Of a stretch of 43,510 nt of DNA, positions 1 through 7,231 are shown piece by piece (the first letter of the stretch is position 1; every line of letters begins with the position of its first letter). Both the position numbers and the translations under genes were made by a program. Location of the stretch: NCBI RefSeq assembly GCF_003590715.1, contig NZ_QQVY01000016.1, positions 1 to 43,510 of the forward strand, in the 5' to 3' direction. The notes below the pieces were generated by a model that saw nothing but the letters and a program-made list of their open reading frames with translations, was not told where the DNA came from and did not search any database. This stretch comes from Paracoccus sp. JM45. Lineage in GTDB: Bacteria > Pseudomonadota > Alphaproteobacteria > Rhodobacterales > Rhodobacteraceae.

Positions 1-402
1 GCTATCCACGAGCAGATGCAGCGGCCCCTTGGAACCACGATACGGGATCGTCACGTTCAAGGTCTTCTGGCGACGTGACAGAGTGCTGAAATCCGGCACG
101 GACCAGCCGAGCCCGGACAGTTCGAGCAAGCTCGCCACGAAACCGCGTGCCATTGTTCTCGGACCAATGGCGAACAACGGCACGCCTTGGCGGAGCGGCA
201 GCCCGAGGAGGGTCTTAAGAGTGAGGCAGGCCTGGATCGCAGCGTCGCTATAGGCCTGCTGACGACCGCGACGCCCCGACGGAATGGCTTCCCACTGCAT
301 CGAGGGATCAAACCAAACGGTCAGTGATCCGCGCTGCCTCAGCGCCTGATTGTAACTTTTCCAGTTGGTGGTCTTGTAGGTCGTCTTCGGAGGTCTGCTC
401 AT
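1..402 (-). CDS. IS903-like IS5 family transposase, N-terminal 134 residues
   Basis: An uninterrupted frame runs leftward from an ATG at 402 to base 1 (134 codons), starting MSRPPKTTYKTTNWKSYNQA. The N-terminal half matches the IS903 transposase pattern: an NW-x-x-YN motif, RGSLTVWFDPS, then SRRQKTLNV and an IPYRGSKGP stretch just before the catalytic LLVDS (the first Asp of the DDE triad is residue 133). The rest of the catalytic domain lies beyond the window. Unlike the two other copies in the window it has no stop or frameshift here, so it may be the functional member. Longer overlapping frames in this stretch are shadows. Confidence 0.85.
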   Translation of the reverse strand, partial: MSRPPKTTYKTTNWKSYNQALRQRGSLTVWFDPSMQWEAIPSGRRGRQQAYSDAAIQACLTLKTLLGLPLRQGVPLFAIGPRTMARGFVASLLELSGLGWSVPDFSTLSRRQKTLNVTIPYRGSKGPLHLLVDS

Positions 403-443
403 GCCTTCGAGCTACTACACTGGATTCGCAAGGTGAATCCCTC

Positions 444-464
444 ATCCCTTTGTGCAACAACGCC
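444..464 (-). repeat. Terminal inverted repeat of the left-edge IS903-like element
   Basis: Read on the minus strand this is GGCGTTGTTGCACAAAGGGAT, about 40 bp outside the transposase start. The same motif in decayed form occurs at 16711 (GGCGATGTTGCACAAAT) and, inverted, at 17721-17742, which supports its being the element end. The partner end lies outside the window. Confidence 0.6.
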
Positions 465-587
465 CTGCTATGTCGCCACTTTGATGTGCTCATGCCAACC
501 GTAGGTCTGCGAAAGCATCCAGTTTGGAGGTTCACCGGGCGGATCAAAATGGGTCAATACGGAGCCATCCTGATCCACCTGATGTTA

Positions 588-1013
588 TCAGGCAGATTTT
601 ACGTGTTCCCGTGATGAATCCAGTGAAAATAGCGTGTCTTCTTTGCGGGCAATGAACAGACCTAAAACTGCGCCCATAATTGGCAGGCCAGCCATGAACA
701 GCAGGTTAGAACCCTCTGCCATTGGCATCAAGATGTGTCCCGCGGTCGCGATTGTGCTGCCGCCATGTATCAGAACAGCCGCGCCATATGTCACGGTTTT
801 GAAAAGGCCAGTAATTATTGCCAGTGATAAAAGTACCTGAAGGACGCCAAGTATCATTGCCACAGAACCGGCAAGTGCACCAATACCATAGAACTTGGAA
901 AATACCGCTGCGACATGATCCGTATTCAGTATTTTGTCCAGCCCCCAAACTAATAGAAATAGTCCGAACGTAACCCTGATCAGCAAGAGGGCGATTTTAA
1001 CATTGGATTGCAT
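588..1013 (-). CDS. DoxX-family small integral membrane protein
   Basis: A 141-residue very hydrophobic protein with about four predicted membrane helices (about residues 6-24, 45-66, 72-92 and 100-122). The N-terminus has the DoxX-family look (LLLIRVTFGLFLLVWGLDKI) and a G-rich helix 2. DoxX proteins are inner-membrane proteins of loosely defined function, in some species linked to thiosulfate:quinone oxidoreductase or redox stress; nothing here fixes the role. It stands alone, between the IS903-like end at 464 and the decayed IS427-like element starting at 1130, so it may be a stranded gene. The start is the only ATG that keeps helix 1 whole. The charged C-terminal tail is presumably cytoplasmic. 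Confidence 0.7.
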   Translation of the reverse strand: MQSNVKIALLLIRVTFGLFLLVWGLDKILNTDHVAAVFSKFYGIGALAGSVAMILGVLQVLLSLAIITGLFKTVTYGAAVLIHGGSTIATAGHILMPMAEGSNLLFMAGLPIMGAVLGLFIARKEDTLFSLDSSREHVKSA

Positions 1014-1129
1014 AAGTATTCCTAATTTTCTTTGTAATCGAGGTTACCGGTGCCCATGTGGCCGGTGGGCTATTCGCGATCCAAAAGCGATCCGTTACGC
1101 AGAACCTGAGATTAATTTAATATTTTTTA

Positions 1130-2022
1130 GGTCACGTTGACAAATAGCGGATCCAGAGCCGGATGGATGTGATGTCTACGAAACCAAGAAAGCTCTCGGC
1201 GGTCTTCTCGTAACGGGTGGCAACACGTCGGGCGTTTTTCAGCTTGTTAAATCATCTTTCGACAAGGTTGCGCAGAGCATAGAGCGCGTGGTCTACACCG
1301 ACGCGCATCTTGCGGGATTTACGCATGGGGATCTGGGTCAGAACGTCCCGCGCCTACATCTTTTTACGAATGCTGTCAGCATCGTTGCCCCTGTCCGCGA
1401 GCATCACGCTTGGCGCCGGCAAGTTGTTGGTCATGACCGGATCGAAACCATTGTAATCGGATGCTTGGCCTGGCGAGATCTCGGTTCTCATCGGCAAGCC
1501 AACCGCGTTGACGCGGAGATGAATTTTGGTCGTAAAGTGGGAGGTGGTCCAGAAAACGATCCGCTGGATCATTTTCCCACAAGACGGTCTTGAGCGTCCG
1601 AAACCCTGACGCGAAGTCCCACTTTAGCACCCGCTGGCTAATGGTGTCCGGGGATCGCGGTGCTACCAACCATTTGCAGGGCATCTGGTGCAGCCACGCT
1701 CTTGTTCAGGGCATCCATGATCTACTCCCAGAAACCTGCCAGTGTCAGCGCCGGAACTGTCGGGAAACACTGGACCACTTGCCAAATTCCTCCGGCAGAT
1801 CGCGCCATGGCGAGCCAGTTCTGGCAATCCAGAAAACCCATTAATAACAAGGCGGTGATGGTTAGTTTGCGTCCGTTCGGTGCGCTGACAGTGCGAATGA
1901 AATGTTCAAAAAACATCCACTCTTCGTCCGACATGAGGTTTCGTGGCAGGCTGGTTCCTTTTGCAGATACCAGCTTGAATCACATCCATTCCCCGCCGTG
2001 AATCCCTTTTGTCAACATGTCC
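1130..2022 (-). mobile_element. Decayed IS427-like (IS5 family) element
   Basis: The element is bounded by related ends. The left reads GGTCACGTTGACAAATAGCG from 1130. The right, read inward from about 2022, is GGACATGTTGACAAAAGGG. The flanks give TTAG on the left and CTAG on the right, as expected for IS427-group insertion at YTAR. The length of about 890 bp is normal for the group. Confidence 0.7.
1138..1952 (-). pseudogene. IS427-like transposase, multiply frameshifted
   Basis: The pieces of one IS5-family transposase can be followed leftward in different frames. The N-terminus (about 1952-1722) carries the MSDEEW..FFEHFI and APNGRK motifs. The middle (1572-1354) carries the KIHLRVNAVGLPMR..PGQASDY and LADRGNDADSIRKKM catalytic-core motifs. 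The C-terminus (about 1300-1138) ends with a FNKLKNARRVATRYEKTAES-type tail. Stops and frameshifts separate the blocks, and the segment around 1600-1720 is badly degraded. No functional product is expected. Confidence 0.8.
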
Positions 2023-2384
2023 TAGTATGCCGGATAACTGCATAGTACTTGCTGACAACGCAGACTTTGCGCAGCTGTCGGTCAGGCTGCCATTGTTGGG
2101 GGGCTAAGTAAGCGAAGGCTTGGGGCGCCTCTCTAACGAAAGCGTTTCGTGTCAGTTATATGTTACAAAGGACCTTAGGTGGAGTGGCAAGTATCCGACC
2201 CAGAAAACGTCTGCTGTTCAGATATGCAGCCATCGCATGCTGTGAGTATAAACATGTGCTTTGACTCAAATGCGCAAGGCGCTGCTGTTACTTTATCAAA
2301 AGAGGGATTAGACTAAAGTTCTAAACCGGTTGTTCGCCGATTTTCATCTACTGCCACATATTTGCGCGTGATCGGGTGGATCAT
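2023..2384. other. Intergenic stretch between IS427-like remnant and RidA
   Basis: No coding frame with family resemblance was recognised. The only visible structure is the inverted repeat at 2136-2150. The 3' end of the RidA gene (minus strand) lies immediately to the right. Confidence 0.5.
2136..2150. promoter_or_regulatory. Perfect 6-bp inverted repeat ACGAAA-GCG-TTTCGT
   Basis: Six-base arms are separated by three bases. The GAAAGCGTTTC core resembles operators of LacI-family regulators, but no gene starts near it on either strand: RidA ends at 2385 and reads leftward. It could be a leftover operator from a gene lost to insertion, or chance. Confidence 0.25.
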
Positions 2385-2786
2385 TTATTCGTCTACCAGC
2401 GGCTTCCATGCCAACACATCGATCTCGACTTTCGCATCTACCATCAGCCGTGATTCTACCGTCGAACGGGCAGGTGGGTTGGGGCCGAAATGCTTTGCGA
2501 AAACCGCATTGAATGATGAAAAATCACGTGCATCATCCAGCCAGCAATTGACTTTGACGATATCTTCCATACCGCAGCCTGCAAGGGCCAGAACCTGTCT
2601 GATATTAGCAATGACCTGTTCGGTCTGGGTGACGATGCCACCTGTTACGACCTCTCCGTCTACAGTCGGCACCTGCCCTGAAATGTGGACATAGTCACCG
2701 GCGCGTACGGCCTTGGCAAATGGGCGCTTGGTCCCTCCGGCTTGGGTATCGGCGGTATCGTAGCGGATAATACGTTGTTGGTTCAT
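2385..2786 (-). CDS. RidA (YjgF/YER057c/UK114) family enamine/imine deaminase
   Basis: The 133-residue length is standard for the family. Recognisable features are an N-terminal RPFAKAVRAGDYVHISGQVP strand-turn motif, the TQTEQVIANI helix, the VKVNCWLDD strand and the C-terminal PPARSTVES segment, whose Arg binds the substrate carboxylate in RidA proteins, then EIDVLAW. RidA enzymes are cytosolic trimers that hydrolyse reactive enamines/imines such as 2-aminoacrylate; other subfamilies act on imines in catabolic pathways. It is the last gene of the leftward hexuronide unit (121 bp after the GntR gene). It could share the same transcript or have its own promoter. The specific substrate is unknown. 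Confidence 0.85.
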   Translation of the reverse strand: MNQQRIIRYDTADTQAGGTKRPFAKAVRAGDYVHISGQVPTVDGEVVTGGIVTQTEQVIANIRQVLALAGCGMEDIVKVNCWLDDARDFSSFNAVFAKHFGPNPPARSTVESRLMVDAKVEIDVLAWKPLVDE

Positions 2787-2907
2787 AGCTGTCCTGCAAG
2801 GGTTGGATAAGTGACCCTCTCATATAACAAAGTAATGGTTCAACAAGTATCAAGTCCGACCATATATCCATGTCAGGGTGCGTTAGGCTCCCGAAGCCCT
2901 TTGCAAG

Positions 2908-3708
2908 CTATGACCGGTCACCTTTGGTATTGCGGCCTAACGATGGCCTGTCCGCAGCAGGCGATTGAAAGGCTTGAGAAGTACGGGCCGTCGGGAAAAG
3001 AAAGCCGTCGAATGCGGGGTCATCGGCGTCCGACAACTGCATCAGTGTGGCGCTAACGTTCGACAAGTGGTGACGCATCGCTTGCTGTGAACGCTGGCTG
3101 TCGCGTGCGCGCAATGCGTCCAGAATGGCTCGATGGTCGTCCAGCCAGCAGTTGCGATAAGTATCGTCAAAGATCCGGCTGTGCAGTTGTGCCCACATCC
3201 TGCTTTTATCGCGCCTGTCCCAGAGGTCTGCGACCAGTTTGACCAGGACGCCATTCTGGGTGGCCTCGGCGATCAACAGGTGAAAGCGGCGGTCCCCCTG
3301 ATAGTCATTGTCACCGGCGCTGATGCACCGACGTTCTTCGTCCAGCGCTTCGCGCATGGCGATAATGTCGGCTTTCGTGACGGTTGCTGCGGCCAGTCCG
3401 GCGACGGCGCTTTCCAGAACCATCCGCGCCTCGAGCAGTTCGAAAGGGCCGATGTCATCGACGGTCAGATCGGGTTGCCGCTGCGTGGCACCCAACAGAT
3501 AGACACCCGACCCCTGACGGACCTGAACGAGCCCCTCGACCTCAAGCATGATGATGGCATCGCGAACCAAGCTGCGCCCCACGTCCAGACGCAAGGCAAT
3601 CTGGCGTTCGGTCAACAGCCGGTCGCCGGTCTGAAACCCCTCGGTTCGGATCAATTCGCGCAATTCGGCTGCGACATCCTGATAGCGGCGCTGAGAAACT
3701 GTGTTCAT
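2908..3708 (-). CDS. GntR/FadR-family regulator of ExuR/UxuR type (hexuronate-responsive)
   Basis: A 266-residue regulator with an N-terminal winged helix (residues about 8-75; the TERQIALRLDVGRSLVRDAI recognition region followed by MLEVEGLVQVRQGSGVY) and a C-terminal FadR-type FCD effector domain. Similarity to E. coli ExuR/UxuR is strong by eye: the shared AIIMLEVEG, the GPFELLEAR..ESAVA, ATQN and CWLDDH stretches, and the same length. These proteins repress hexuronate genes until glucuronate, galacturonate or a derivative binds. The start overlaps the stop of the beta-glucuronidase gene by four bases (ATGA), so the two are translationally coupled. A matching operator lies at 6595-6612 in the divergent promoter. 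The effector here is inferred. Confidence 0.9.
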   Translation of the reverse strand: MNTVSQRRYQDVAAELRELIRTEGFQTGDRLLTERQIALRLDVGRSLVRDAIIMLEVEGLVQVRQGSGVYLLGATQRQPDLTVDDIGPFELLEARMVLESAVAGLAAATVTKADIIAMREALDEERRCISAGDNDYQGDRRFHLLIAEATQNGVLVKLVADLWDRRDKSRMWAQLHSRIFDDTYRNCWLDDHRAILDALRARDSQRSQQAMRHHLSNVSATLMQLSDADDPAFDGFLFPTARTSQAFQSPAADRPSLGRNTKGDRS

Positions 3709-5492
3709 TCCCGATCCTTCACAGCGCGTTCCGCATAGAATTCGGCCAGCACATCGAATGCCGCTTTCCGTGTCGTTTTGTCCGATGCGATCAATCCCTT
3801 ACGGTTCCAGCCACGCTGGAAGATGCCCTGACGGCGTTCGGTGCGGAAATCATAAAGGATCCAAGGAGACATGCCTTTGACATAGTCCAGCTTGGCCAGC
3901 GTCGTGGTTTGCTTGCGATAGATTTCAGCCTGATAGCTTTCGGAAAACAAACCGCTTTCCGGCCCGTGTTCCGTGATATCCGCATCAGCGCCGGTTTCGG
4001 ATATGACGACGGGGCGGTCGGGGGCCGAATTGCGCCCGATCTGTTCCAGATCGTCGAAATCCTCATCGTACCAGCCGTAATATTCGTTGATCCCGATGAT
4101 ATCCAGATGCCGGGTCAGGCGATCCTCGATCCGCAGGGTGTGGTGGTTCACAAGACATGCCGCGGCGATCAGGCGTGTCGGGTCCATCTGGCGGGCCGTG
4201 GCTGCCAGACCGGACATGAAATCAAGGCGGGCATCGGTGTCGGCATTCTCGTTCCCGACGGACCAGATAATCACCGAGGCACGGTTACGGTCCCGCCGGA
4301 TCAGTTCGGCCAACTGGTTTGTTGCGTCTGCACGGGTCGCGGGATTGGCAAAGTCGATGGCCCAATATACCGGAATTTCAGCCCAGATCAGAATGCCGCA
4401 TTCATCTGCCATCTGCACCGCGCGTTCGTGATGCGGGTAATGGGCAAAGCGCATAAAGTTGCAGTTCAGGTCACGCGCATGGTCGAAACGGCGGCGCAGA
4501 TCAGCCTCGGACGTCACCTTGCCCAGATGTTCGTCATCTTCGTGAACGGCGATGCCACGCAACCAGACCGGTTCACCGTTCAGCAGGATTTCTGTTCCAC
4601 GGCGCTGGATCTGGCGAAAGCCGATGCGGTCGCTGACCTGATCGTCGCCTGCGGTCAGCGTCACATCGTAAAGATGCGGGTCGTCCGTCGACCAAAGCTG
4701 CGGCTTTGCAGGAATGCTGATGTGTCCAAAGCCGTCTTTCACCGGAACGTTGACCGTGACCAGACCAGCGATCGTCAATGTCGCGCTGGTTGCGCCTTCG
4801 ATTTGAACCTGCACGTCGATGTGGTCATAGCTGTCTTTGGCCAGCGACACGACCAGATCGCGGATAACGGTTTTCGGCGTCCGGTAAAGGGAGACTTCGC
4901 GATAGATGCCGCCGTAATTGAACCAGTCGGTGTTCTGCATCGGCACGCGATCAGACTGACGGCGATTGTCGACAAACAGCATCAGCCAGTTGTCACCGGA
5001 CTTAATATGATCGGTCAATTCGACAAAAAACGGCGTCGATGCGCCCAGATGGCTGCCCAGATATTCGCCGTTCAGGAACACCTTGCAATCATAACTGGCA
5101 GCACCGATCCGCAGGAACAGCCGCCCATCGGCATCGGGCTGCACATCCAGTTTGCGTGTATACCACGACCCGCCTTCAAAGAAATACCACCGGTCGCGCA
5201 GCATCTGCCAGCAGGACGGAACGGCGACGCGTTCGCCCATATGGGGGTCGTAGTCCCAAGGCTCGGACCGGTCGGCGGGCAATGCGGGTTGCATTTCGAA
5301 CCACTTCTGACGCAGGCCCGTGTCCAGCAGGTCGACGCAGAAGTTCCAATCCCCGTCCAGCGAAAGCGCCTTGCGGCCGCCGGTAAAGATCATTCCTTCG
5401 TGGGTCAGGTTCCGCAGATCATATGCGGAACCATAAGCCTCGTCGTGGAGGGCCGCCAAGGCGTTTTCGGCAAGTTCTGAACGTTCCAGCAT
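3705..5492 (-). CDS. uidA: Glycoside hydrolase family 2 beta-glucuronidase, cytoplasmic
   Basis: A 595-residue enzyme, close to E. coli UidA (603). The order is an N-terminal jelly-roll sugar-binding domain (about 40-205), an immunoglobulin-like domain (about 206-300) and a TIM barrel (about 300-590). The acid/base Glu is E415 in WSVGNEN; the nucleophile is E499 in VVISETGAD; NEYYGWY near 469-475 matches the UidA active-site strand. An N-x-K pair (N563/K565 in GWNRKGL) is present, the feature that recognises the glucuronate carboxylate in beta-glucuronidases as opposed to GH2 galactosidases. There is no signal peptide, so substrates must be imported whole. A GGGGG-rich ribosome site precedes the ATG. 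It lies 16 bp after the TRAP binding-protein gene and overlaps the regulator gene. The symbol is by similarity. Confidence 0.9.
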   Translation of the reverse strand: MLERSELAENALAALHDEAYGSAYDLRNLTHEGMIFTGGRKALSLDGDWNFCVDLLDTGLRQKWFEMQPALPADRSEPWDYDPHMGERVAVPSCWQMLRDRWYFFEGGSWYTRKLDVQPDADGRLFLRIGAASYDCKVFLNGEYLGSHLGASTPFFVELTDHIKSGDNWLMLFVDNRRQSDRVPMQNTDWFNYGGIYREVSLYRTPKTVIRDLVVSLAKDSYDHIDVQVQIEGATSATLTIAGLVTVNVPVKDGFGHISIPAKPQLWSTDDPHLYDVTLTAGDDQVSDRIGFRQIQRRGTEILLNGEPVWLRGIAVHEDDEHLGKVTSEADLRRRFDHARDLNCNFMRFAHYPHHERAVQMADECGILIWAEIPVYWAIDFANPATRADATNQLAELIRRDRNRASVIIWSVGNENADTDARLDFMSGLAATARQMDPTRLIAAACLVNHHTLRIEDRLTRHLDIIGINEYYGWYDEDFDDLEQIGRNSAPDRPVVISETGADADITEHGPESGLFSESYQAEIYRKQTTTLAKLDYVKGMSPWILYDFRTERRQGIFQRGWNRKGLIASDKTTRKAAFDVLAEFYAERAVKDRE

Positions 5493-5508
5493 GGCGGCCC
5501 CCTTTCGC

Positions 5509-6489
5509 TTATTCCGCTTCGGCGCGGATCTGTTCGATCAGCGTCGCAAGTTCGGGATTGTTGGCCGTGGCCTCGTCATACATCGGCTGCACGGCGGCGA
5601 TGAAGGGTTCCTTGTCGACCTCATGGACCTCTACGCCCATTTCGGACTTGGCTTCCTCGATGGCGGCATTGGAGGCTTTCTTCCATTCAGCGCTGTGGAA
5701 GGTCATGGATTCACGCGCTGCCGTCGACAGGGCGGTTTTTTCATCCTCCGTCAGGCCGTCCCATGCGCAGGTCGAAATAAAGACCACCGAAGGGATCATC
5801 GTATGTTCATCCAGCGAGAAATGCTTGGACACTTCGCCGTGGCGGGCGGTGGTCAAAGCGGTGGGGTTGTTTTCCGCACCATCGACGACGCCCTGTTGCA
5901 GTGCCGAATAGAGTTCGCCCCACCCGATGGGCGTCGGGTTTGCGCCCAATAGTTCCACCATCCGCACAGCCGAAGGGCTGGGCTGGACGCGGATTTTCAG
6001 GCCCTTCAGGTCGTCGGGGGTATTGATGGCCTTGTTGGTATAGAATGACCGCGCGCCTTCGGTGTAATAGGCCAGACCGCGCATGCCGGATTCAGCTGCC
6101 TTGTCCAAAATGGACTGGCCGATCTCTCCGGTGATGATCTTGTCGAAATGTTCTTCGCTTTGGAACATATAGGGCAGGTTGAAGGCCGCGTATACCGGCG
6201 CAAAGGCTTCCAGTTCCGAGGTGTTGGATTTCGCCATATCCAGCGAACAGTTTTGCACCTGTTCCGTGGATTCGCGCTGTGACCCCAGCTGGCCGTTGGG
6301 ATAGATGCGGATCTTCAGCGATCCGTCCGTCGCTTCCTCGACCTTATCGGCCATCATCTGCATCGAGATATGGACGGGATGGTCTTCGGGGTTGTTATGG
6401 TTCAGGCGCAGGGTCTTAGCGTCTGCTGCGGCGCTGAATGCGAATGTGGACAGCGCAGTTGTTGCCGCCAGAACTTTCAACATGGTCAT
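5509..6489 (-). CDS. TRAP transporter periplasmic binding protein (DctP family)
   Basis: A 326-residue DctP-type solute receptor. Residues 1-24 form a signal peptide (LAATTALSTFAFSAAADA). The mature protein has the family landmarks: LRLNHNNPEDHPVH near the start, YPNGQLGSQRE, and the LKGLKIRVQPSPSAV strand whose Arg normally salt-bridges the ligand carboxylate, followed by GANPTPIGWGELYSALQQGVVDGAENN. The substrate is therefore very likely an organic acid sugar, given the ExuR-like regulator and beta-glucuronidase next door: a hexuronate or an aldobiouronic acid. The ATG is preceded by a strong GGGAGGAA ribosome site, fitting a highly made receptor. It is the first gene of the leftward unit, with its membrane partners encoded divergently at 6710-8532. 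Confidence 0.9.
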   Translation of the reverse strand: MTMLKVLAATTALSTFAFSAAADAKTLRLNHNNPEDHPVHISMQMMADKVEEATDGSLKIRIYPNGQLGSQRESTEQVQNCSLDMAKSNTSELEAFAPVYAAFNLPYMFQSEEHFDKIITGEIGQSILDKAAESGMRGLAYYTEGARSFYTNKAINTPDDLKGLKIRVQPSPSAVRMVELLGANPTPIGWGELYSALQQGVVDGAENNPTALTTARHGEVSKHFSLDEHTMIPSVVFISTCAWDGLTEDEKTALSTAARESMTFHSAEWKKASNAAIEEAKSEMGVEVHEVDKEPFIAAVQPMYDEATANNPELATLIEQIRAEAE

Positions 6490-6576
6490 CGGTATTCCTC
6501 CCTCGGGGTCGTGGAAGGCCCTGATCGGAACCTACCGCGATTTGTCATAGCCGGATTTGGGCCACCAATTCCCATA

Positions 6577-6588
6577 GTTGTCAACCAA
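6577..6588. promoter_or_regulatory. Upstream operator-like half of a tandem ExuR/UxuR-type site
   Basis: GTTGTCAACCAA matches TTGGTCAACCAA (the core of the neighbouring box read on the other strand) at 10 of 12 positions. Its centre is 21 bp, about two helical turns, from the centre of the stronger box at 6595-6612, a spacing compatible with cooperative dimers. Confidence 0.55.
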
Positions 6589-6594
6589 AATTGG

Positions 6595-6612
6595 AAATTG
6601 GTTGACCAAATT
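6595..6612. promoter_or_regulatory. ExuR/UxuR-type operator in the divergent TRAP promoter
   Basis: The sequence AAATTGGTTGACCAAATT is nearly identical to the E. coli UxuR/ExuR operator consensus AAATTGGTATACCAATTT (known sites vary in the central bases). It lies between the divergent binding-protein (start 6489) and dctQ (start 6710) genes, so one repressor could silence both arms. The regulator is encoded at 2908-3708. Confidence 0.75.
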
Positions 6613-6709
6613 GTCCAAGCCCTGCATCTTGCACCGTATCAAAGGGGCATGACCCCGCCCGAGGAGGAGGGACCGCCGTGGCAGTGATTACATTCGAAAG
6701 GGTGCCGTC

Positions 6710-7231
6710 ATGATAAGACGTGCAGCCGACAACCTGCTGCGTGCAGGTATTATGGCCGTGTTTCTGGTGTTGCTGGTCTGTGTCGTCTGGCAGGTGGTCA
6801 GCCGATATGTTCTTGGCACGCCATCCACCACGACGGATGAACTGGCGCGATTCCTGTTCATGTGGCTGGCCTTGACGGGCGGGGCCTATACCTATGGCCA
6901 AGGCCGCCATCTGGCCATTGACCTGTTGCCGCTATCGTTGAATGGGCGTCCCCGCCTGCTGGTCGAGGCATTGATTACCCTGCTGATCGCTGCATTTGCC
7001 GGATTGGTCATGGTCTGGGGGGGCGGGCAACTGATGCTGAAGACGCTCGTATCGGGTCAGATATCGCCAGCGCTGCAGGTGCCGATGGGCTGGGTCTATG
7101 GTGCCGTTCCGGTATCGGGGCTGATCATTCTGGCCTATGCCGCCGGAAATCTGGTCCTCAACTGGGCGGGCAAACAGGTCCTAACCGCGCCTGACGATCC
7201 CGAAGCCACCAGACACGAGGTTGCGTCATGA
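6710..7231 (+). CDS. TRAP transporter small membrane subunit (DctQ family)
   Basis: A 173-residue protein with four hydrophobic helices (about 12-33, 48-66, 84-108 and 126-150), the DctQ topology. Family marks include WQVVSRYVLGTPSTTTDELARFLFMW early on, with conserved Trp and Arg, and the following GGAYTYGQGRHLAIDL stretch. DctQ binds DctM and is needed for sodium-coupled TRAP uptake. The ATG follows a GAAAGGGTG ribosome site; the stop overlaps the start of dctM as ATGA, so the two are coupled. It opens the rightward arm of the hexuronide locus, under the operators at 6577-6612. Confidence 0.88.
   Translation: MIRRAADNLLRAGIMAVFLVLLVCVVWQVVSRYVLGTPSTTTDELARFLFMWLALTGGAYTYGQGRHLAIDLLPLSLNGRPRLLVEALITLLIAAFAGLVMVWGGGQLMLKTLVSGQISPALQVPMGWVYGAVPVSGLIILAYAAGNLVLNWAGKQVLTAPDDPEATRHEVAS

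Larger units (their letters stand above)
1..464 (-). mobile_element. IS903-like (IS5 family) insertion sequence, cut by window edge
   Basis: This is the 5' part of an IS5-family element of the IS903 type. Its outer end is at about 464, where the inverted-repeat-like sequence GGCGTTGTTGCACAAAGG is read leftward; IS903 ends begin GGCTTTGTTGAATAAA. The transposase reads from 402 to the left edge and continues outside the window. Two decayed relatives lie at 16711-17742 and 41309-41878. This copy shows no lesion over the visible part. Confidence 0.8.

Noticed and set aside
3909..5480. A 523-codon open frame on the plus strand opposite the beta-glucuronidase
   Set aside because: It is the mirror of a clear GH2 enzyme with all catalytic motifs; its own translation resembles no family and it has no ribosome site.
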